A DNA stretch of 64,000 bases from Solimonas fluminis (lineage in GTDB: Bacteria > Pseudomonadota > Gammaproteobacteria > Nevskiales > Nevskiaceae): the NCBI RefSeq assembly GCF_002930645.1, contig NZ_PSNW01000001.1, positions 736,600 to 800,599 of the forward strand, in the 5' to 3' direction. Position numbers and translations under genes: made by a program. Under the pieces are notes generated by a model. It saw nothing but the letters and a program-made list of their open reading frames with translations. It was not told where the DNA came from and did no database searches. Positions 50,119 to 60,867 of this stretch are shown here, in pieces. Position 1 is the first letter of the stretch. Each line of letters opens with the position of its first letter.

Positions 50119-50895
50119 TTACTGCGGCGGCAGCGGCAGGTTCTGCTGGTTGGGGTCCGGCTCCCACTCGAACTTGGGCAGGGCCTCGCGGAACACCTTC
50201 TCCAGCTGCTCGCCCCAGGCCTTCTTCAGGGCGGCGTAGTAGGGGGTGTCCAGGTCCAGGCGCAGGCGGTGGGCGATGGCCAGGGCATCGCGCGGCAGGA
50301 TCGCCATGTCCAGCGGCGGTCCCACCGTGAGGTTGGACTTCATCGTGGAATCCAGCGACACCAGGGCGCAGCGGGCCGCGTCCTCCAGCGAGGTCTGGCT
50401 CATCTTGATCATGCGGTCCAGGATCGGCTTGCCGTACTTGCTCTCGCCGATCTGCAGGTAGGGCGTTTCCGGCGAGGTGGCGATGCAGTTGCCTTCCGGA
50501 TAGATCAGGTACAGGGCCGGCTCCTCGCCCAGGATCTGGCCGCCCAGGATCAGGGTGGCGCGGAAATCGACATTGCTGTACTGGCCGCCCTGGGAGAAAT
50601 CGCGCTGCGAGCGCACCAGCAGCTGGCCGATGTACTCGGCCGCGTCGTACATGTGGCGCACGCTGCGCAGGCTGACCCCGCCGGGGTCGCCGTTCCAGTC
50701 ACGCCAGGCGTGGTTCAGCACCGCCTGGGTGGTGGCGAGGTTGCCGGCGGACAGCAGGACGAACACGCGCTCGCCCGGCAGCTCGAAGGTGTGCAGCTTG
50801 GGGTGCGAGCGCACGTCGTCCACACCCGCGGTGGTACGGGTGTCTCCGGCGAAGACGAGGCCGTCGTTCACCTTGATCGCTACGCAGTACGTCAT
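50119..50895 (-). CDS. Anbu, proteasome-like Ntn protease
   Basis: A 258-residue bacterial proteasome homologue (COG3484). It begins MTYCVAIKVNDGLVFAGD, so Met removal exposes Thr at the N-terminus as nucleophile, without propeptide; D17 or D18 (FAGDTRT) and Lys in SHPKLHTF match the proteasomal D-K pair. The rest (LILGGQI, ETPYLQIGESKYGKPILDR) is Anbu-specific. Known Anbu operons also encode ATP-grasp, alpha-E and transglutaminase proteins; the first two are 2-5 kb away on the other strand here. Confidence 0.9.
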   Translation of the reverse strand: MTYCVAIKVNDGLVFAGDTRTTAGVDDVRSHPKLHTFELPGERVFVLLSAGNLATTQAVLNHAWRDWNGDPGGVSLRSVRHMYDAAEYIGQLLVRSQRDFSQGGQYSNVDFRATLILGGQILGEEPALYLIYPEGNCIATSPETPYLQIGESKYGKPILDRMIKMSQTSLEDAARCALVSLDSTMKSNLTVGPPLDMAILPRDALAIAHRLRLDLDTPYYAALKKAWGEQLEKVFREALPKFEWEPDPNQQNLPLPPQ

Positions 50896-51046
50896 TGCCC
50901 TCTCATCTCGCTGGTCGGTCCGGCGGGGGCGGCATTGTAGGTCTGCCCCGGCGCGGCGCAAATGGCCGGCGCGCCGCTGGTCATGCACACGCCATGCCAT
51001 GCCGGTCCCCGGTAGTATGGCGGCATTCATATTGGGAGAACCAGCA

Positions 51047-51646
51047 ATGACGCAGCGGACCATCGAATTCTTCTGGGATGCGGCCAGCCCCTACACCTAC
51101 CTGGCGGCCACGCAGATCGAGGCGCTGGCGCAGCGCTGCGGCTGCAGCCTGCAATGGCGCCCCTTCGTGCTGGGCAAGGCCTTCGAGGCCACCGGCAACC
51201 GCGCCCCGGCGCAGATCCCGGCCAAGGGCAAGTACCTGTTCAAGGACCTGCGCCTCTGGGCCAAGCACTACGGCGTGCCGCTGTTCTTCCCCCGCGTGTT
51301 CCCGGTCAACAGCCTGACCGCCGGACGCATCGGCTGCGCGCTGCCGCCGGAGCAGGTGGGCCGCTGGGCCCAGGCGGTGATGACGGCCTACTGGACCCGC
51401 GACGCCGACATCAGCCAGGCCGAGGTGCTCAAGGGCGTGGCCGACGCCGCCGGCTTCGACGGCGCCGCCCTGCTGGCGGCGGCGCAGGAGCAGCCGGCCA
51501 AGGACCTGCTGCGCGCCAATACCGAGGAGGCGGTGGAGCGCGGCGTGTTCGGCGCGCCGACCTTCTTCGTGGGCGAGCAGATGTTCTGGGGCAACGATCG
51601 CCTGGTGCTGCTGGAGGACTATCTCAACGGCAAGCTGGCAGCCTGA
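51047..51646 (+). CDS. 2-hydroxychromene-2-carboxylate isomerase family protein (DsbA-fold, GST kappa-like)
   Basis: A 199-residue DsbA-like protein with the FFWDAASPYTYLAA start (Ser as the glutathione-site residue), NSLTAGRIG and GVFGAPTFFVGEQMFWGNDR at the C-terminus. Such isomerases act in naphthalene-type aromatic degradation or as general GSH transferases; no other aromatic genes are near, so the substrate is open. ATG at 51047 has GGGAGA upstream. Confidence 0.86.
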   Translation: MTQRTIEFFWDAASPYTYLAATQIEALAQRCGCSLQWRPFVLGKAFEATGNRAPAQIPAKGKYLFKDLRLWAKHYGVPLFFPRVFPVNSLTAGRIGCALPPEQVGRWAQAVMTAYWTRDADISQAEVLKGVADAAGFDGAALLAAAQEQPAKDLLRANTEEAVERGVFGAPTFFVGEQMFWGNDRLVLLEDYLNGKLAA

Positions 51647-51658
51647 GGCAAGCGGCCC

Positions 51659-52519
51659 ATGCAGGAAAACCAGGACAGCGGCGCCCGGGTCTGGTGGTAT
51701 GCCAACGGCACGCAGCAGCATGGGCCGATCAGCGCCCATGAGTTGAAGCGCATCGCCGCCGAGGGCGGCCTGCAGCCCGATGCCCTGGTCTGGCGCGAGG
51801 GCATGGCCGAGTGGATCGCGGCGTCCTCGGTGCGCGGCCTGATGCCGGAGACGCCACCCCCTGCTCCTGCCCCGGACTTCACCGAGGTGTCGCCGGCTCC
51901 CGCGCCCGGCGCACCGCCAGCCTGGGCGGCCGCCAGCGCCCGCCCGGTGGACAACGAGGCGCCCTGGTTCGCGGTGTCGACGCGCAAGCTGCTGGTGATG
52001 TCGATCTTCACCTTCAGCTTCTACAGCCTCTACTGGTTCTACAAGCAGTGGTGGCGGGTGAAGCAGCGCGAAGGCTCGGACATCCTGCCGTTCTGGCGTG
52101 CCGTGTTCGCGATCTTCTTTGCCCACTCCCTGTTCAAGCGCATCCGCGCCGAGGCGGACGCCGCGCGGCTGCCTCACTCGTTCGAAGCCGGCACGATGGC
52201 GGTGGCCTTCATCGTGCTCTCGCTGGTGGGCAACTTCCTGCCCGGCCCCCTGACCCTTGTCGCGATGCTGTCCGTCTTGACCTTGACGCCAGCACAGGAG
52301 CTGGCCAACCGGATCAACGCGCAGGTCGCGCCTGATCATCCACGCAACGATCGCTACAGCAGCCTCAACATCACGGGAATGGTGCTGGGCGGCCTGATGC
52401 TGGTGATGGCGTTCCTGGGCTCCATGCTGCCCGAGGAAGCAGCCGAGGAAGCGCCGCGGCGCAAGCCGGGCAGCTCTGCACCGGTGGCGCTGTCGGCGCC
52501 CGACAGCCTTCAGGCGTAG
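51659..52519 (+). CDS. GYF-domain membrane protein
   Basis: A 286-residue protein. Residues about 11-62 form a GYF_2 domain (WWYANGTQQHGPISAHELKR, then WREGMAEWIAA), a Pro/Ala linker follows, then three or four membrane helices with SIFTFSFYSLYWFYKQWW, resembling DUF4234-like proteins. Function unknown; GYF_2 domains bind proline-rich peptides. It starts 12 bases after the isomerase stop, and its end overlaps the convergent fliK by 10 bp. Confidence 0.75.
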   Translation: MQENQDSGARVWWYANGTQQHGPISAHELKRIAAEGGLQPDALVWREGMAEWIAASSVRGLMPETPPPAPAPDFTEVSPAPAPGAPPAWAAASARPVDNEAPWFAVSTRKLLVMSIFTFSFYSLYWFYKQWWRVKQREGSDILPFWRAVFAIFFAHSLFKRIRAEADAARLPHSFEAGTMAVAFIVLSLVGNFLPGPLTLVAMLSVLTLTPAQELANRINAQVAPDHPRNDRYSSLNITGMVLGGLMLVMAFLGSMLPEEAAEEAPRRKPGSSAPVALSAPDSLQA

Positions 52520-53385
52520 TCGTCGACCAAGCCCACGCGGTAGAGCCGGCGGCCAGCGCCGGATACCGGCTCTTCGGACAGGCCACGGCCCTCACCACGG
52601 CGCGGGGCCGGCAGCGCCGCGACCTGGGAGCGGCCCATGTCCATGCCCTGCCCGTTCAGCAGGCCGCGCAACTGCGGCAGCGACTGCGCCAGCAAGTCAC
52701 GCGTGGCGGCATTGGCCGCCTGGAACGACACGTCCGCCAGCGAACCCTGCGTCTCGATACGGATGCGGATCGGCCCCAGTTCCTCCGGGTGCAGGTCGAT
52801 GGTGGCCTCCGACAGGCCGGATTCGGTGGCCCAGCTGACGCGCTCACCCAGTGACGCACTCCAGTCCGGGTCTTCCGGCGACAGGGGCGGCAAGACCGGC
52901 GCCGACGGCAAGGATGCCGCGGCGGCCGGCGTGCCGGGCGCCGCCGCTGTCGGTGCCGGCAACGGCGCCGACAGCGTGAAGGCCGGTGGCGCGGTGGCGT
53001 CCGGCGGCGGCGGCAACGGCGCCTCCGGCGTATCGGGCAAATCCTTCAGGGCAGCCGGCAATGCCACCGCCGGCTCCGCGACTTCAGCCGGCATCGACGG
53101 CAGCGCGACCGGTGCATCGTTGGCCGCCACCGGCGGCGGCGGCGCCACGGGCGGAGCCATCGACAGCAGCCAGTCGACCAGCCCGGCCGGCGCCGCGACA
53201 TCGCCCTCGCCATCCGCCCCCGTCGCGGCGGCATCGACCGCGTCGGCAACGGGAGTGGCCATGTCCGCGGTATCGGGCAACAGCAGGCTGAACAGCGGCA
53301 GCAGCGCGGCATCGGGCACGGACGCCGCCGCTGGCGGCGCGGCGGACGGTGCGGCAGGCGCCGTCACGGCGGGCAAGGCCGTCAC
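52510..53385 (-). CDS. fliK: Flagellar hook-length control protein FliK
   Basis: A 291-residue secreted ruler. The N-terminal two thirds are Ala/Pro-rich and unconserved; the C-terminal Flg_hook domain (residues about 170-260) has SEATIDLHPEELGPIRIRI, the motif that signals the export switch to FlhB. It is shorter than in E. coli (375), so the hook may be measured differently. GTG at 53385 overlaps the fliJ stop (GTGA). Confidence 0.87.
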   Translation of the reverse strand: MTALPAVTAPAAPSAAPPAAASVPDAALLPLFSLLLPDTADMATPVADAVDAAATGADGEGDVAAPAGLVDWLLSMAPPVAPPPPVAANDAPVALPSMPAEVAEPAVALPAALKDLPDTPEAPLPPPPDATAPPAFTLSAPLPAPTAAAPGTPAAAASLPSAPVLPPLSPEDPDWSASLGERVSWATESGLSEATIDLHPEELGPIRIRIETQGSLADVSFQAANAATRDLLAQSLPQLRGLLNGQGMDMGRSQVAALPAPRRGEGRGLSEEPVSGAGRRLYRVGLVDDYA

Positions 53386-53816
53386 GTCAGGCTGTCCTTG
53401 GCCGCGGCAAAGCGGCGCAGCGCCAGTTCATCCGCGCCGCGCTGCTCGCGGCGTTCGTCCTGGCGCTGCTCGCGGCCGCGGTAGCAGGCGGCGAGCTGGT
53501 CCAGCACGGACACGTCGCGGCGCTTCAGCAGCCAGGCGGCGCGCTCGGCCTCCACGGCCAGGCGCGCATCCTCCACCGCCTGCACCTGGAAGCGCTCGGC
53601 CTCGCGCAGGCGCGACAGGAAGGCCTGGCGGTTGAGCATCAGCGCCGCCGTGGGACCGGCGGGCGCGGCGGCGTACTCGTCGGCATAGCGGCGCAGTTCC
53701 ACCAGTCGCGCCTCCTGCTCGGCATGGCGGCGCTGCACCTCGGCCAGGCGGCGCGCCGCCTCGTCCTCGCGCCGGTCGGCGAGGGTCTGCAGAGGGACCA
53801 GGCGGCGCGAATTCAT
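53382..53816 (-). CDS. fliJ: Flagellar export chaperone FliJ
   Basis: A 144-residue coiled-coil protein of the export ATPase complex. The sequence is almost fully helical and charged (REDEAARRLAEVQRRHAEQEARL), the FliJ/InvI pattern, and its place between fliI and fliK supports the call. It binds FliI and FlhA. Confidence 0.85.
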   Translation of the reverse strand: MNSRRLVPLQTLADRREDEAARRLAEVQRRHAEQEARLVELRRYADEYAAAPAGPTAALMLNRQAFLSRLREAERFQVQAVEDARLAVEAERAAWLLKRRDVSVLDQLAACYRGREQRQDERREQRGADELALRRFAAAKDSLT

Positions 53817-53835
53817 GCGGTGTTCCCCTTTGTCG

Positions 53836-55185
53836 TCATGTCGTCAGCAAGGCATCCAGGGCGCCGCGGCTGATCTCGAAGCCGGCCGGCTCGCGCACGT
53901 CCTGGCGCAGGAATTCCTCGATGCGCGGCCAGCGGGCGATGGCCGCGTCCACGCGGGCATCGGAGCCCTTCTGGTAGGCCCCGATGTTGATCAGGTCGCG
54001 GTTGCGCTGGTAGGCACTGAACAGCGCCTTGAACTGGCGCATGCGCTGCTGGTGATCCGGCGCCGTGATCTCGTTGGCCACGCGCGAGATCGAGGCCTCG
54101 ATGTCGATGGCCGGATACAGGCCGGCGTCGGCAATGGCGCGCGACAGCACGATATGCCCGTCGAGGATGCCGCGCGCGGTATCGGCGATGGGATCGTTGG
54201 GATCGTCGCCCTCGGTGAGCACGGTGTAGAAGGCCGTGATCGAGCCGCGGCCGTCGATGCCGTTGCCGGCGCGCTCCACCAGGGCCGGCAGCTTGGCGAA
54301 CACCGAGGGCGGGTAGCCGCGCGTGGTCGGCGGCTCGCCCACGGCCAGGCCGATCTCGCGCTGCGCCTGGGCGAAACGCGTCAGCGAATCCATCAGCAGC
54401 AGCACATGGCGGCCCTGGTCGCGGAAATACTCGGCGATGGCGGTGGCCAGGTAGGCGCCGCGCAGGCGCATCAGCGGCGAGCGGTCGGCCGGCGTCGCCA
54501 CCACCACGGCGCGGCGCAGGCCCTCGGGCCCCAGGTTGTGGTCGAGGAAATCGCGCACCTCGCGGCCGCGCTCGCCGACCAGGCCCACGACGATGACGTC
54601 GGCCTTGGTGAAGCGGGTCATCATGCCCAGCAGGGTGGACTTGCCCACGCCGGTGCCGGCGAACAGGCCCAGGCGCTGGCCGCGTCCGACGCTGAGCAGG
54701 GAGTTGATCGTGCGCACGCCGACGTCCAGCGGCTCGCTGATCGGCGTGCGCGCCAGCGGGTTGATCGGCGTGCCCTGCAGGCGCGCGTAGGCATTGCAGT
54801 CGAGCCGGCCCTTGCCGTCCAGGGGACGGCCCTCGCCGTCGAGCACGCGGCCGAGCAGGCCCTCGCCCACCGCCACCTCGGCGGCGTGGCGGATCGGGAT
54901 CACGCGGGCGTTGGGCTTCAGGCCCTGCATGTCGCCGGTGGGCATCAGGAAGGTGCGGTCGCCGGAGAAGCCCACGACCTCGGCTTCCAGGCCGGTGCCG
55001 TCGGCGTTGGCCACCCGGCAGCGCGCGCCGATCTGCACCTGGCAGCCGACCGCCTCCAGCGTCAGGCCGACGACCCGCTTGAGCGTGCCCTCCACCATCA
55101 GCGTGCGCGCATGCGCGACATGCGTGGACTGGGCCTTGAGACGGCGGTTCAGGAACTTGTTGCGCGCGGCGGCAAATTCGCTCAC
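53836..55185 (-). CDS. fliI: Flagellum-specific ATPase FliI
   Basis: The export ATPase (449 residues), F1-beta-like. Walker A is AGTGVGKST, Walker [20 protein letters not shown], and [17 protein letters not shown] follows; the N-terminal domain is intact. A REP palindrome separates it from fliH. Confidence 0.96.
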   Translation of the reverse strand: MSEFAAARNKFLNRRLKAQSTHVAHARTLMVEGTLKRVVGLTLEAVGCQVQIGARCRVANADGTGLEAEVVGFSGDRTFLMPTGDMQGLKPNARVIPIRHAAEVAVGEGLLGRVLDGEGRPLDGKGRLDCNAYARLQGTPINPLARTPISEPLDVGVRTINSLLSVGRGQRLGLFAGTGVGKSTLLGMMTRFTKADVIVVGLVGERGREVRDFLDHNLGPEGLRRAVVVATPADRSPLMRLRGAYLATAIAEYFRDQGRHVLLLMDSLTRFAQAQREIGLAVGEPPTTRGYPPSVFAKLPALVERAGNGIDGRGSITAFYTVLTEGDDPNDPIADTARGILDGHIVLSRAIADAGLYPAIDIEASISRVANEITAPDHQQRMRQFKALFSAYQRNRDLINIGAYQKGSDARVDAAIARWPRIEEFLRQDVREPAGFEISRGALDALLTT

Positions 55186-55205
55186 GGGAAGATCCGCGAA
55201 TCGTC

Positions 55206-55253
55206 GGAGCGGCCGTTGGCCCCGAAAGCGCTATCGCGGCCAACGGCCGCTCC
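55206..55253. repeat. REP-like palindrome inside the flagellar operon (fliH-fliI gap)
   Basis: GGAGCGGCCGTTGGC (55206-55220) pairs perfectly with 55239-55253. It fills most of the 85-bp gap between fliH and fliI, genes that are usually tightly packed. Confidence 0.7.
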
Positions 55254-55270
55254 TGCATAGGTCACGGATT

Positions 55271-55864
55271 TCACTCCGCCTCCCCGATCAGGCTCTGCGC
55301 CAGGTTGGCCTGGCGCGTGTCGAGGCGCGCATCGACCTGCGCGAACTCGCTGGCCACGCGGCAATCGCCCCGCATCAGCGAGGGATCGGCGATCACGCGC
55401 AGGGAATTGACCTCGGGCGGCGCCACCAGGTGCTCCTGCAGCAGCTTGGCGTCCTCGGGGTGCGCCATCACGCGCAACTCGCGGCCGGCGCCGTCCAGCG
55501 CGCCGATGGCCTCGCGCACCACCCCGAGCACGCGCGCGGGGTCCAGTTCCAGTTCCTGCTGCACCAGCCGGCGCGCGACCTCCACGGTCATCGCCACCAG
55601 GGTGCGCTCCACTTCCTCGTCGATCTGCGCCAGCGGGCGCGCCAGGTGCGCCACCAGCTCGCGCAGGCGCGCGGCCTCGGCCCGCGCCTGCTGGACGCCG
55701 GCGGCATAGCCCTCGCCGTGGCCGCGGGCGAAGCCGTCCTGGTAGGCGGCGGCCTCCATCTCGTCGAGCTGCTGCGCAGTGTGCAGCACCACGTCCTCGG
55801 GACAGCGGCCCGGAGCGGGAAAGACCGGCGGTTCCCAGCGCAACGTGGGAGCGAGATCAGACAA
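55271..55864 (-). CDS. fliH: Flagellar assembly protein FliH
   Basis: A 197-residue regulator of the FliI ATPase that links it to the C-ring. A GxxxG-like stretch (DGFARGHGEGYAAG) is followed by the conserved helical/C-terminal domain (VEVARRLVQQELELDP, RVIADPSLMRGDCRVAS). The start is taken as TTG at 55864, which overlaps the fliG stop by eight bases; no ATG is near and the reading upstream runs inside fliG. Confidence 0.85.
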   Translation of the reverse strand: MSDLAPTLRWEPPVFPAPGRCPEDVVLHTAQQLDEMEAAAYQDGFARGHGEGYAAGVQQARAEAARLRELVAHLARPLAQIDEEVERTLVAMTVEVARRLVQQELELDPARVLGVVREAIGALDGAGRELRVMAHPEDAKLLQEHLVAPPEVNSLRVIADPSLMRGDCRVASEFAQVDARLDTRQANLAQSLIGEAE

Positions 55865-56873
55865 AGTCTTCCCCCTTGCCGCCCAGCGAGATCGTGCCGG
55901 CGTCGGCCAGGCGGCGCGCGGCCGCCAGGATTTCCTTCTGCGCCGCCTCGACATCGGAGACGCGGGCCGGGCCCTTGGCCTCCATGTCCTCCAGCAGCAT
56001 CTCGCCGGCACGCTTGGACATGTTCTTGACGAACTTGTCCTTGATGCGCGCATCGGCGCCCTTCAGCGCCATGCCCAGCGTCTCGGTGGACAGGTCGCGC
56101 AGCAGGGTCTGGATGCCACGGTCGTCGACCTCGCCGAGGTCGTCGAACACGAACATCAGGTCCTGGATGCGCTGCGACAGGTCGGCGTCGACCTCGCCGA
56201 TGCGGGCAACGATGGTCTGCTCCATCGCCGAGTCCATCAGGTTGAGGATGCCGGCCGCGACCTTGAGCCCGCCGACGCTGGAGGACTTGAGGTTGTTGCC
56301 GCCGGAGAACTGCTTTTCCATGATCTCGTCCAGCTCGCGCAGCGCCGCCGGCTGGATGCCGTCGAGCCGCGCGATGCGCATCAGCACGTCGCCGCGCATG
56401 CGCTCGGGCAGCAGTTCCAGGACCTCGGCGGCCTGGTCGGGGTCCAGGTAGGCCAGCACGATCGCCACGATCTGCGGATGCTCGTTGCGCACCAGGTCGG
56501 CGACCGCGCGGGTCTCCATCCATTTCAGCGCTTCCAGGCCCTTGCTGTTGCGGCCCAGCAGGATGCGGTCGATCAGGCCCGAGGCCTTGTCCTCGCCCAG
56601 GGCGCCCACCAGCACGCGGCGCACGTAGTCGTCGGCGCCGACGCCCAGGGCGGTCTGGTTGTCCAGCTCCATGACGAAGCGGTCCATCACCTCGTTGGCG
56701 CGTTCGCGGGTGACGTTGGTCAGCGAGGCCATGGCCTGGCCGACCTTCTGCACGTCCTTGGCGCCCATGTGCTTGAGCACCTCGGCCGCCTCGGCCTCGC
56801 CGAGGGACATGAGCAGGATCGCGGCGCGCTCGGCGCCGCTGATCCCGGCTGCTGGAGTTGCTTCAGCCATCAT
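55857..56873 (-). CDS. fliG: Flagellar motor switch protein FliG
   Basis: A C-ring torque protein (338 residues). ERAAILLMSLGE near the N-terminus, the EHPQ motif in RNEHPQIVA and the C-terminal charged helix region with DDRGIQTLLRDLS are present. It starts MM; the first ATG overlaps the fliF stop. Confidence 0.96.
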   Translation of the reverse strand: MMAEATPAAGISGAERAAILLMSLGEAEAAEVLKHMGAKDVQKVGQAMASLTNVTRERANEVMDRFVMELDNQTALGVGADDYVRRVLVGALGEDKASGLIDRILLGRNSKGLEALKWMETRAVADLVRNEHPQIVAIVLAYLDPDQAAEVLELLPERMRGDVLMRIARLDGIQPAALRELDEIMEKQFSGGNNLKSSSVGGLKVAAGILNLMDSAMEQTIVARIGEVDADLSQRIQDLMFVFDDLGEVDDRGIQTLLRDLSTETLGMALKGADARIKDKFVKNMSKRAGEMLLEDMEAKGPARVSDVEAAQKEILAAARRLADAGTISLGGKGEDFV

Positions 56874-58525
56874 TCCTGTCCGATCCAGTTCTTGACGACC
56901 TGCGCCACGCGCTTGGGATCCTGGCTGACCGCGCTGCGCGCGGTCTGCAGCTTCTGGTCATAGGGGTCCGGCAAGGCGGCGACGGCGGACGCCCCCGGTC
57001 CGCGGCCCAGCGCGACCGGTCCATCGGACACCACGCGCACATCGTCTGCCGCCATGCCGGGCACGGCGCCGGCGGACAGCGCGCCCGGGGCCGCGCGCGG
57101 CGCCAGCGGCGCGGCCAGCAGCTGCTTCAGCACCGGACGCAGCACGGCGAAGATCAGGACCAGCACGACCAGGGCGCCGCCGAGATGGCGCAGGCCGTCG
57201 CGCAGCTGCGGGTTCTGCCAGATCGGCAGCTCGTCGGGGGTGACGGCATCGGGCTGCACGAAGGCGGCGTTCTGCACGCTGAGGCTGTCGCCGCGCTGCT
57301 CGCTGAAGCCCACGGCCTCGCGGACCAGGGCGTTGACCTTGTCCAGCTCCGCCTTGCCGAGCGCCACCATCGTGACCTTCTTGTCGGCGCCGACGCGGGG
57401 CACGTAGTCCACCAGCACGGCCACGGAAAGGCGGCGCACGCTGCCGACCGGCTGGCGCGTATGGCTCAGCGTGCGGTCGATCTCGTAGCTGCGCGAACTC
57501 TGCTTGCTCTGCGACAGCGGCGCCTCGGCGCTGCCGCCGGCGCCGCTGAGCTGGTTCAGCGGCGGGTTGGCGGTCTGCGGCGGCGGCTGGTTGCTGGTGG
57601 CGCCGGGAATGCCGGCGGCGGGGCCGGCCGGCGCGCGCTGCTGCTCCTCGGAGGTCTGCTCGCTGCGCACCGCGGCGGAGTCGGGCTTGTAGCTCTCGCG
57701 AGCCTCCTCGGTGACCGAGAAGTCCAGGTCGGCGGTGACCTGGGCGCTGACGCGGCCGGCACCGAGCATCGGTGTCAGCAGCTGCTCGATGCGGCGCACG
57801 TAGTCGGCTTCCACGCGGCGGGCGTAGTCGAACTGCTCGGAACTCTGGCCCATCTGGCTGTCGCCCTCGCGCGTCAGCAGGCGGCCGTTCTGGTCCACCA
57901 CGGTGACGGCGGAGGGCTGCAGGTTGGACACGCTGCTGGCCACCATGTGCACGATGGAGGCGACCTGGTCGGCCTCCAGCGTGCGGCCGGCATGCAGCTC
58001 CACCAGCACCGAGGCGCTGGCGGCCTCTCGGTTGCGGGCGAAGGCGGAGGCCTTGGGCAGGGCCAGGTGCACGCGCGCGGCACGCACCGGCTGCAGCGTG
58101 GCGACGCTGCGCGCCAGCTCGGTCTCCAGCGCATGCTGGTAGCGGGCGGTCTCAATGAACTGGCTGGTGCCGAAGCCCTGCTCCTGCTGGATCAGCTCGA
58201 AGCCCTGGGCGCTGCCGCGCGGCAGGCCCTGCGAGGCCAGCTTCAGGCGCGCCTCGTGGACCTGGGCTGCCGGCACCGAGACGGAGCCGGTGGCGGTATC
58301 CACCTGGAAGGGAATGCCGGCGGCGCGCAGGGACTCGCCGATCTCGGCGGCGTCCTTGTCGGCCAGGTTGCCGTAGAGCGGCGCCAGGTCCGGCTTCTGC
58401 GACCAGCTGAACACGGTGAACCCGGCCGCCACGGCGACGGCGACGCCGACCAGCATGATCAGCTGGCGCAGCGCCGGAATGTCCTTGAGGCTGCGGGCGG
58501 GAGACGGAAGGGCGAGTTCGGCCAT
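56870..58525 (-). CDS. fliF: Flagellar MS-ring protein FliF
   Basis: The basal-body MS ring (551 residues), with two membrane helices (about residues 22-42 and 440-460), the YscJ-type ring domain (LYGNLADKDAAEIGESLRAAGIPF) and the C-terminal FliG-binding tail ending in VVKNWIGQE. It is 14 bp downstream of fliE. Confidence 0.95.
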   Translation of the reverse strand: MAELALPSPARSLKDIPALRQLIMLVGVAVAVAAGFTVFSWSQKPDLAPLYGNLADKDAAEIGESLRAAGIPFQVDTATGSVSVPAAQVHEARLKLASQGLPRGSAQGFELIQQEQGFGTSQFIETARYQHALETELARSVATLQPVRAARVHLALPKASAFARNREAASASVLVELHAGRTLEADQVASIVHMVASSVSNLQPSAVTVVDQNGRLLTREGDSQMGQSSEQFDYARRVEADYVRRIEQLLTPMLGAGRVSAQVTADLDFSVTEEARESYKPDSAAVRSEQTSEEQQRAPAGPAAGIPGATSNQPPPQTANPPLNQLSGAGGSAEAPLSQSKQSSRSYEIDRTLSHTRQPVGSVRRLSVAVLVDYVPRVGADKKVTMVALGKAELDKVNALVREAVGFSEQRGDSLSVQNAAFVQPDAVTPDELPIWQNPQLRDGLRHLGGALVVLVLIFAVLRPVLKQLLAAPLAPRAAPGALSAGAVPGMAADDVRVVSDGPVALGRGPGASAVAALPDPYDQKLQTARSAVSQDPKRVAQVVKNWIGQE

Positions 58526-58539
58526 GGCGGATCAGCCCC

Positions 58540-58869
58540 TTAGATGGGCATGTTCATGATGTCCTGGTAGGCACTCACCAGGCGGTTGCGGACTTCGACC
58601 ATGCCCTTGAACTGCACCTGCGCCTTGGCGCCGGCCACCATCACCGAGGCGAGGTCGGCGCTGCGGTCGCCCATGGCGAAGGCGGTCTGCAGGCGCGAGC
58701 TGTCCTGCTGCGCCTGGTTGACGCTGTCCACGGCGGACTTCAGCACGGACTCGAAACCGGCCTTCTGCGCAGCCTGCGGCGCCGCCGCGACGCCGGCCGG
58801 CCGCTGGGCGGCCTGGGCCTGCATCGCGCGGATCTGCGCCAGCACGTTGTTGATTCCGATTTCGTTCAT
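58540..58869 (-). CDS. fliE: Flagellar hook-basal body protein FliE
   Basis: A 109-residue adapter between the MS ring and the rod. The C-terminal part, VDSVNQAQQDSSRLQTAF then VMVAGAKAQVQFKGMVEVRNRLVSAYQDIMNMPI in succession, is the FliE signature. It is the first gene of the fliEFGHIJK operon, directly behind a sigma-54 promoter. Confidence 0.95.
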   Translation of the reverse strand: MNEIGINNVLAQIRAMQAQAAQRPAGVAAAPQAAQKAGFESVLKSAVDSVNQAQQDSSRLQTAFAMGDRSADLASVMVAGAKAQVQFKGMVEVRNRLVSAYQDIMNMPI

Positions 58870-58901
58870 CTCGGGCTTCCGGATCGGTTTGCTGGGAGGG
58901 G

Positions 58902-58917
58902 TGCAACTCCTGTGCCT
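58902..58917 (-). promoter_or_regulatory. Sigma-54 promoter of fliE
   Basis: On the minus strand AGGCACAGGAGTTGCA has GG at -24 and GC at -12 separated by exactly ten bases and matches the consensus TGGCACG-N4-TTGCA at all but two positions. Transcription should start near 58890, 20 bases before fliE. The activator (FleQ) and sigma factor (RpoN2) are encoded just upstream. Confidence 0.85.
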
Positions 58918-58995
58918 CGGCAGAACGCCTTTCCGGCGCCGTTTCCGGCGGGTCCGGCGTCAAGCTTCCGGCACATGGCGGCGGCCCGTCCCGGT

Positions 58996-60457
<1,462 letters not shown>

Positions 60458-60465
<8 letters not shown>

Positions 60466-60838
60466 GGGCTTCTCCACGGGAGAACTCGCGCAAGAGCTGG
60501 GCGATGTTGTGCTCATAGTCCTGCTTGTTGATGAAACCGTCGGCGCCGGACTGCGCGGCGAACTCGCGGTGCGCGGCATCGTCGTAGTGGCTGGCGATCA
60601 CCACGCGCGGCGGATGGTCCTGGGCCTTGATCAGGCGCGTGGCCTGCAGGCCGCCCATGCCGGGCATGGCCAGGTCCATGATGATGAGATCGGGGCGGAT
60701 CTCCTCGGCCAGGCGCACGGCGTCGTAGCCGTCGTAGCCCTCGCCGACGACCTCGACCTGGGTGCCGGCCAGCAGATGCCGCGCCAGCACGACGAAGGCC
60801 TTGTTGTCGTCGATCAGCAATGTCCTGAGAGTGGTCAT
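60458..60838 (-). CDS. vemR: Stand-alone receiver-domain response regulator (VemR-like)
   Basis: A single REC domain of 126 residues with no output domain. TLLIDDN holds the acidic pair, LIIMDLAMPG the phospho-acceptor Asp (about residue 56), and INKQD takes the place of the conserved Lys region. In Xanthomonas, the atypical regulator VemR lies between rpoN2 and fleQ and controls motility and exopolysaccharide; order and size match here. No kinase gene is nearby. Confidence 0.82.
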
Positions 60839-60867
60839 GTCCTGCTCCTTGCGTCCTGTACTGCGTG

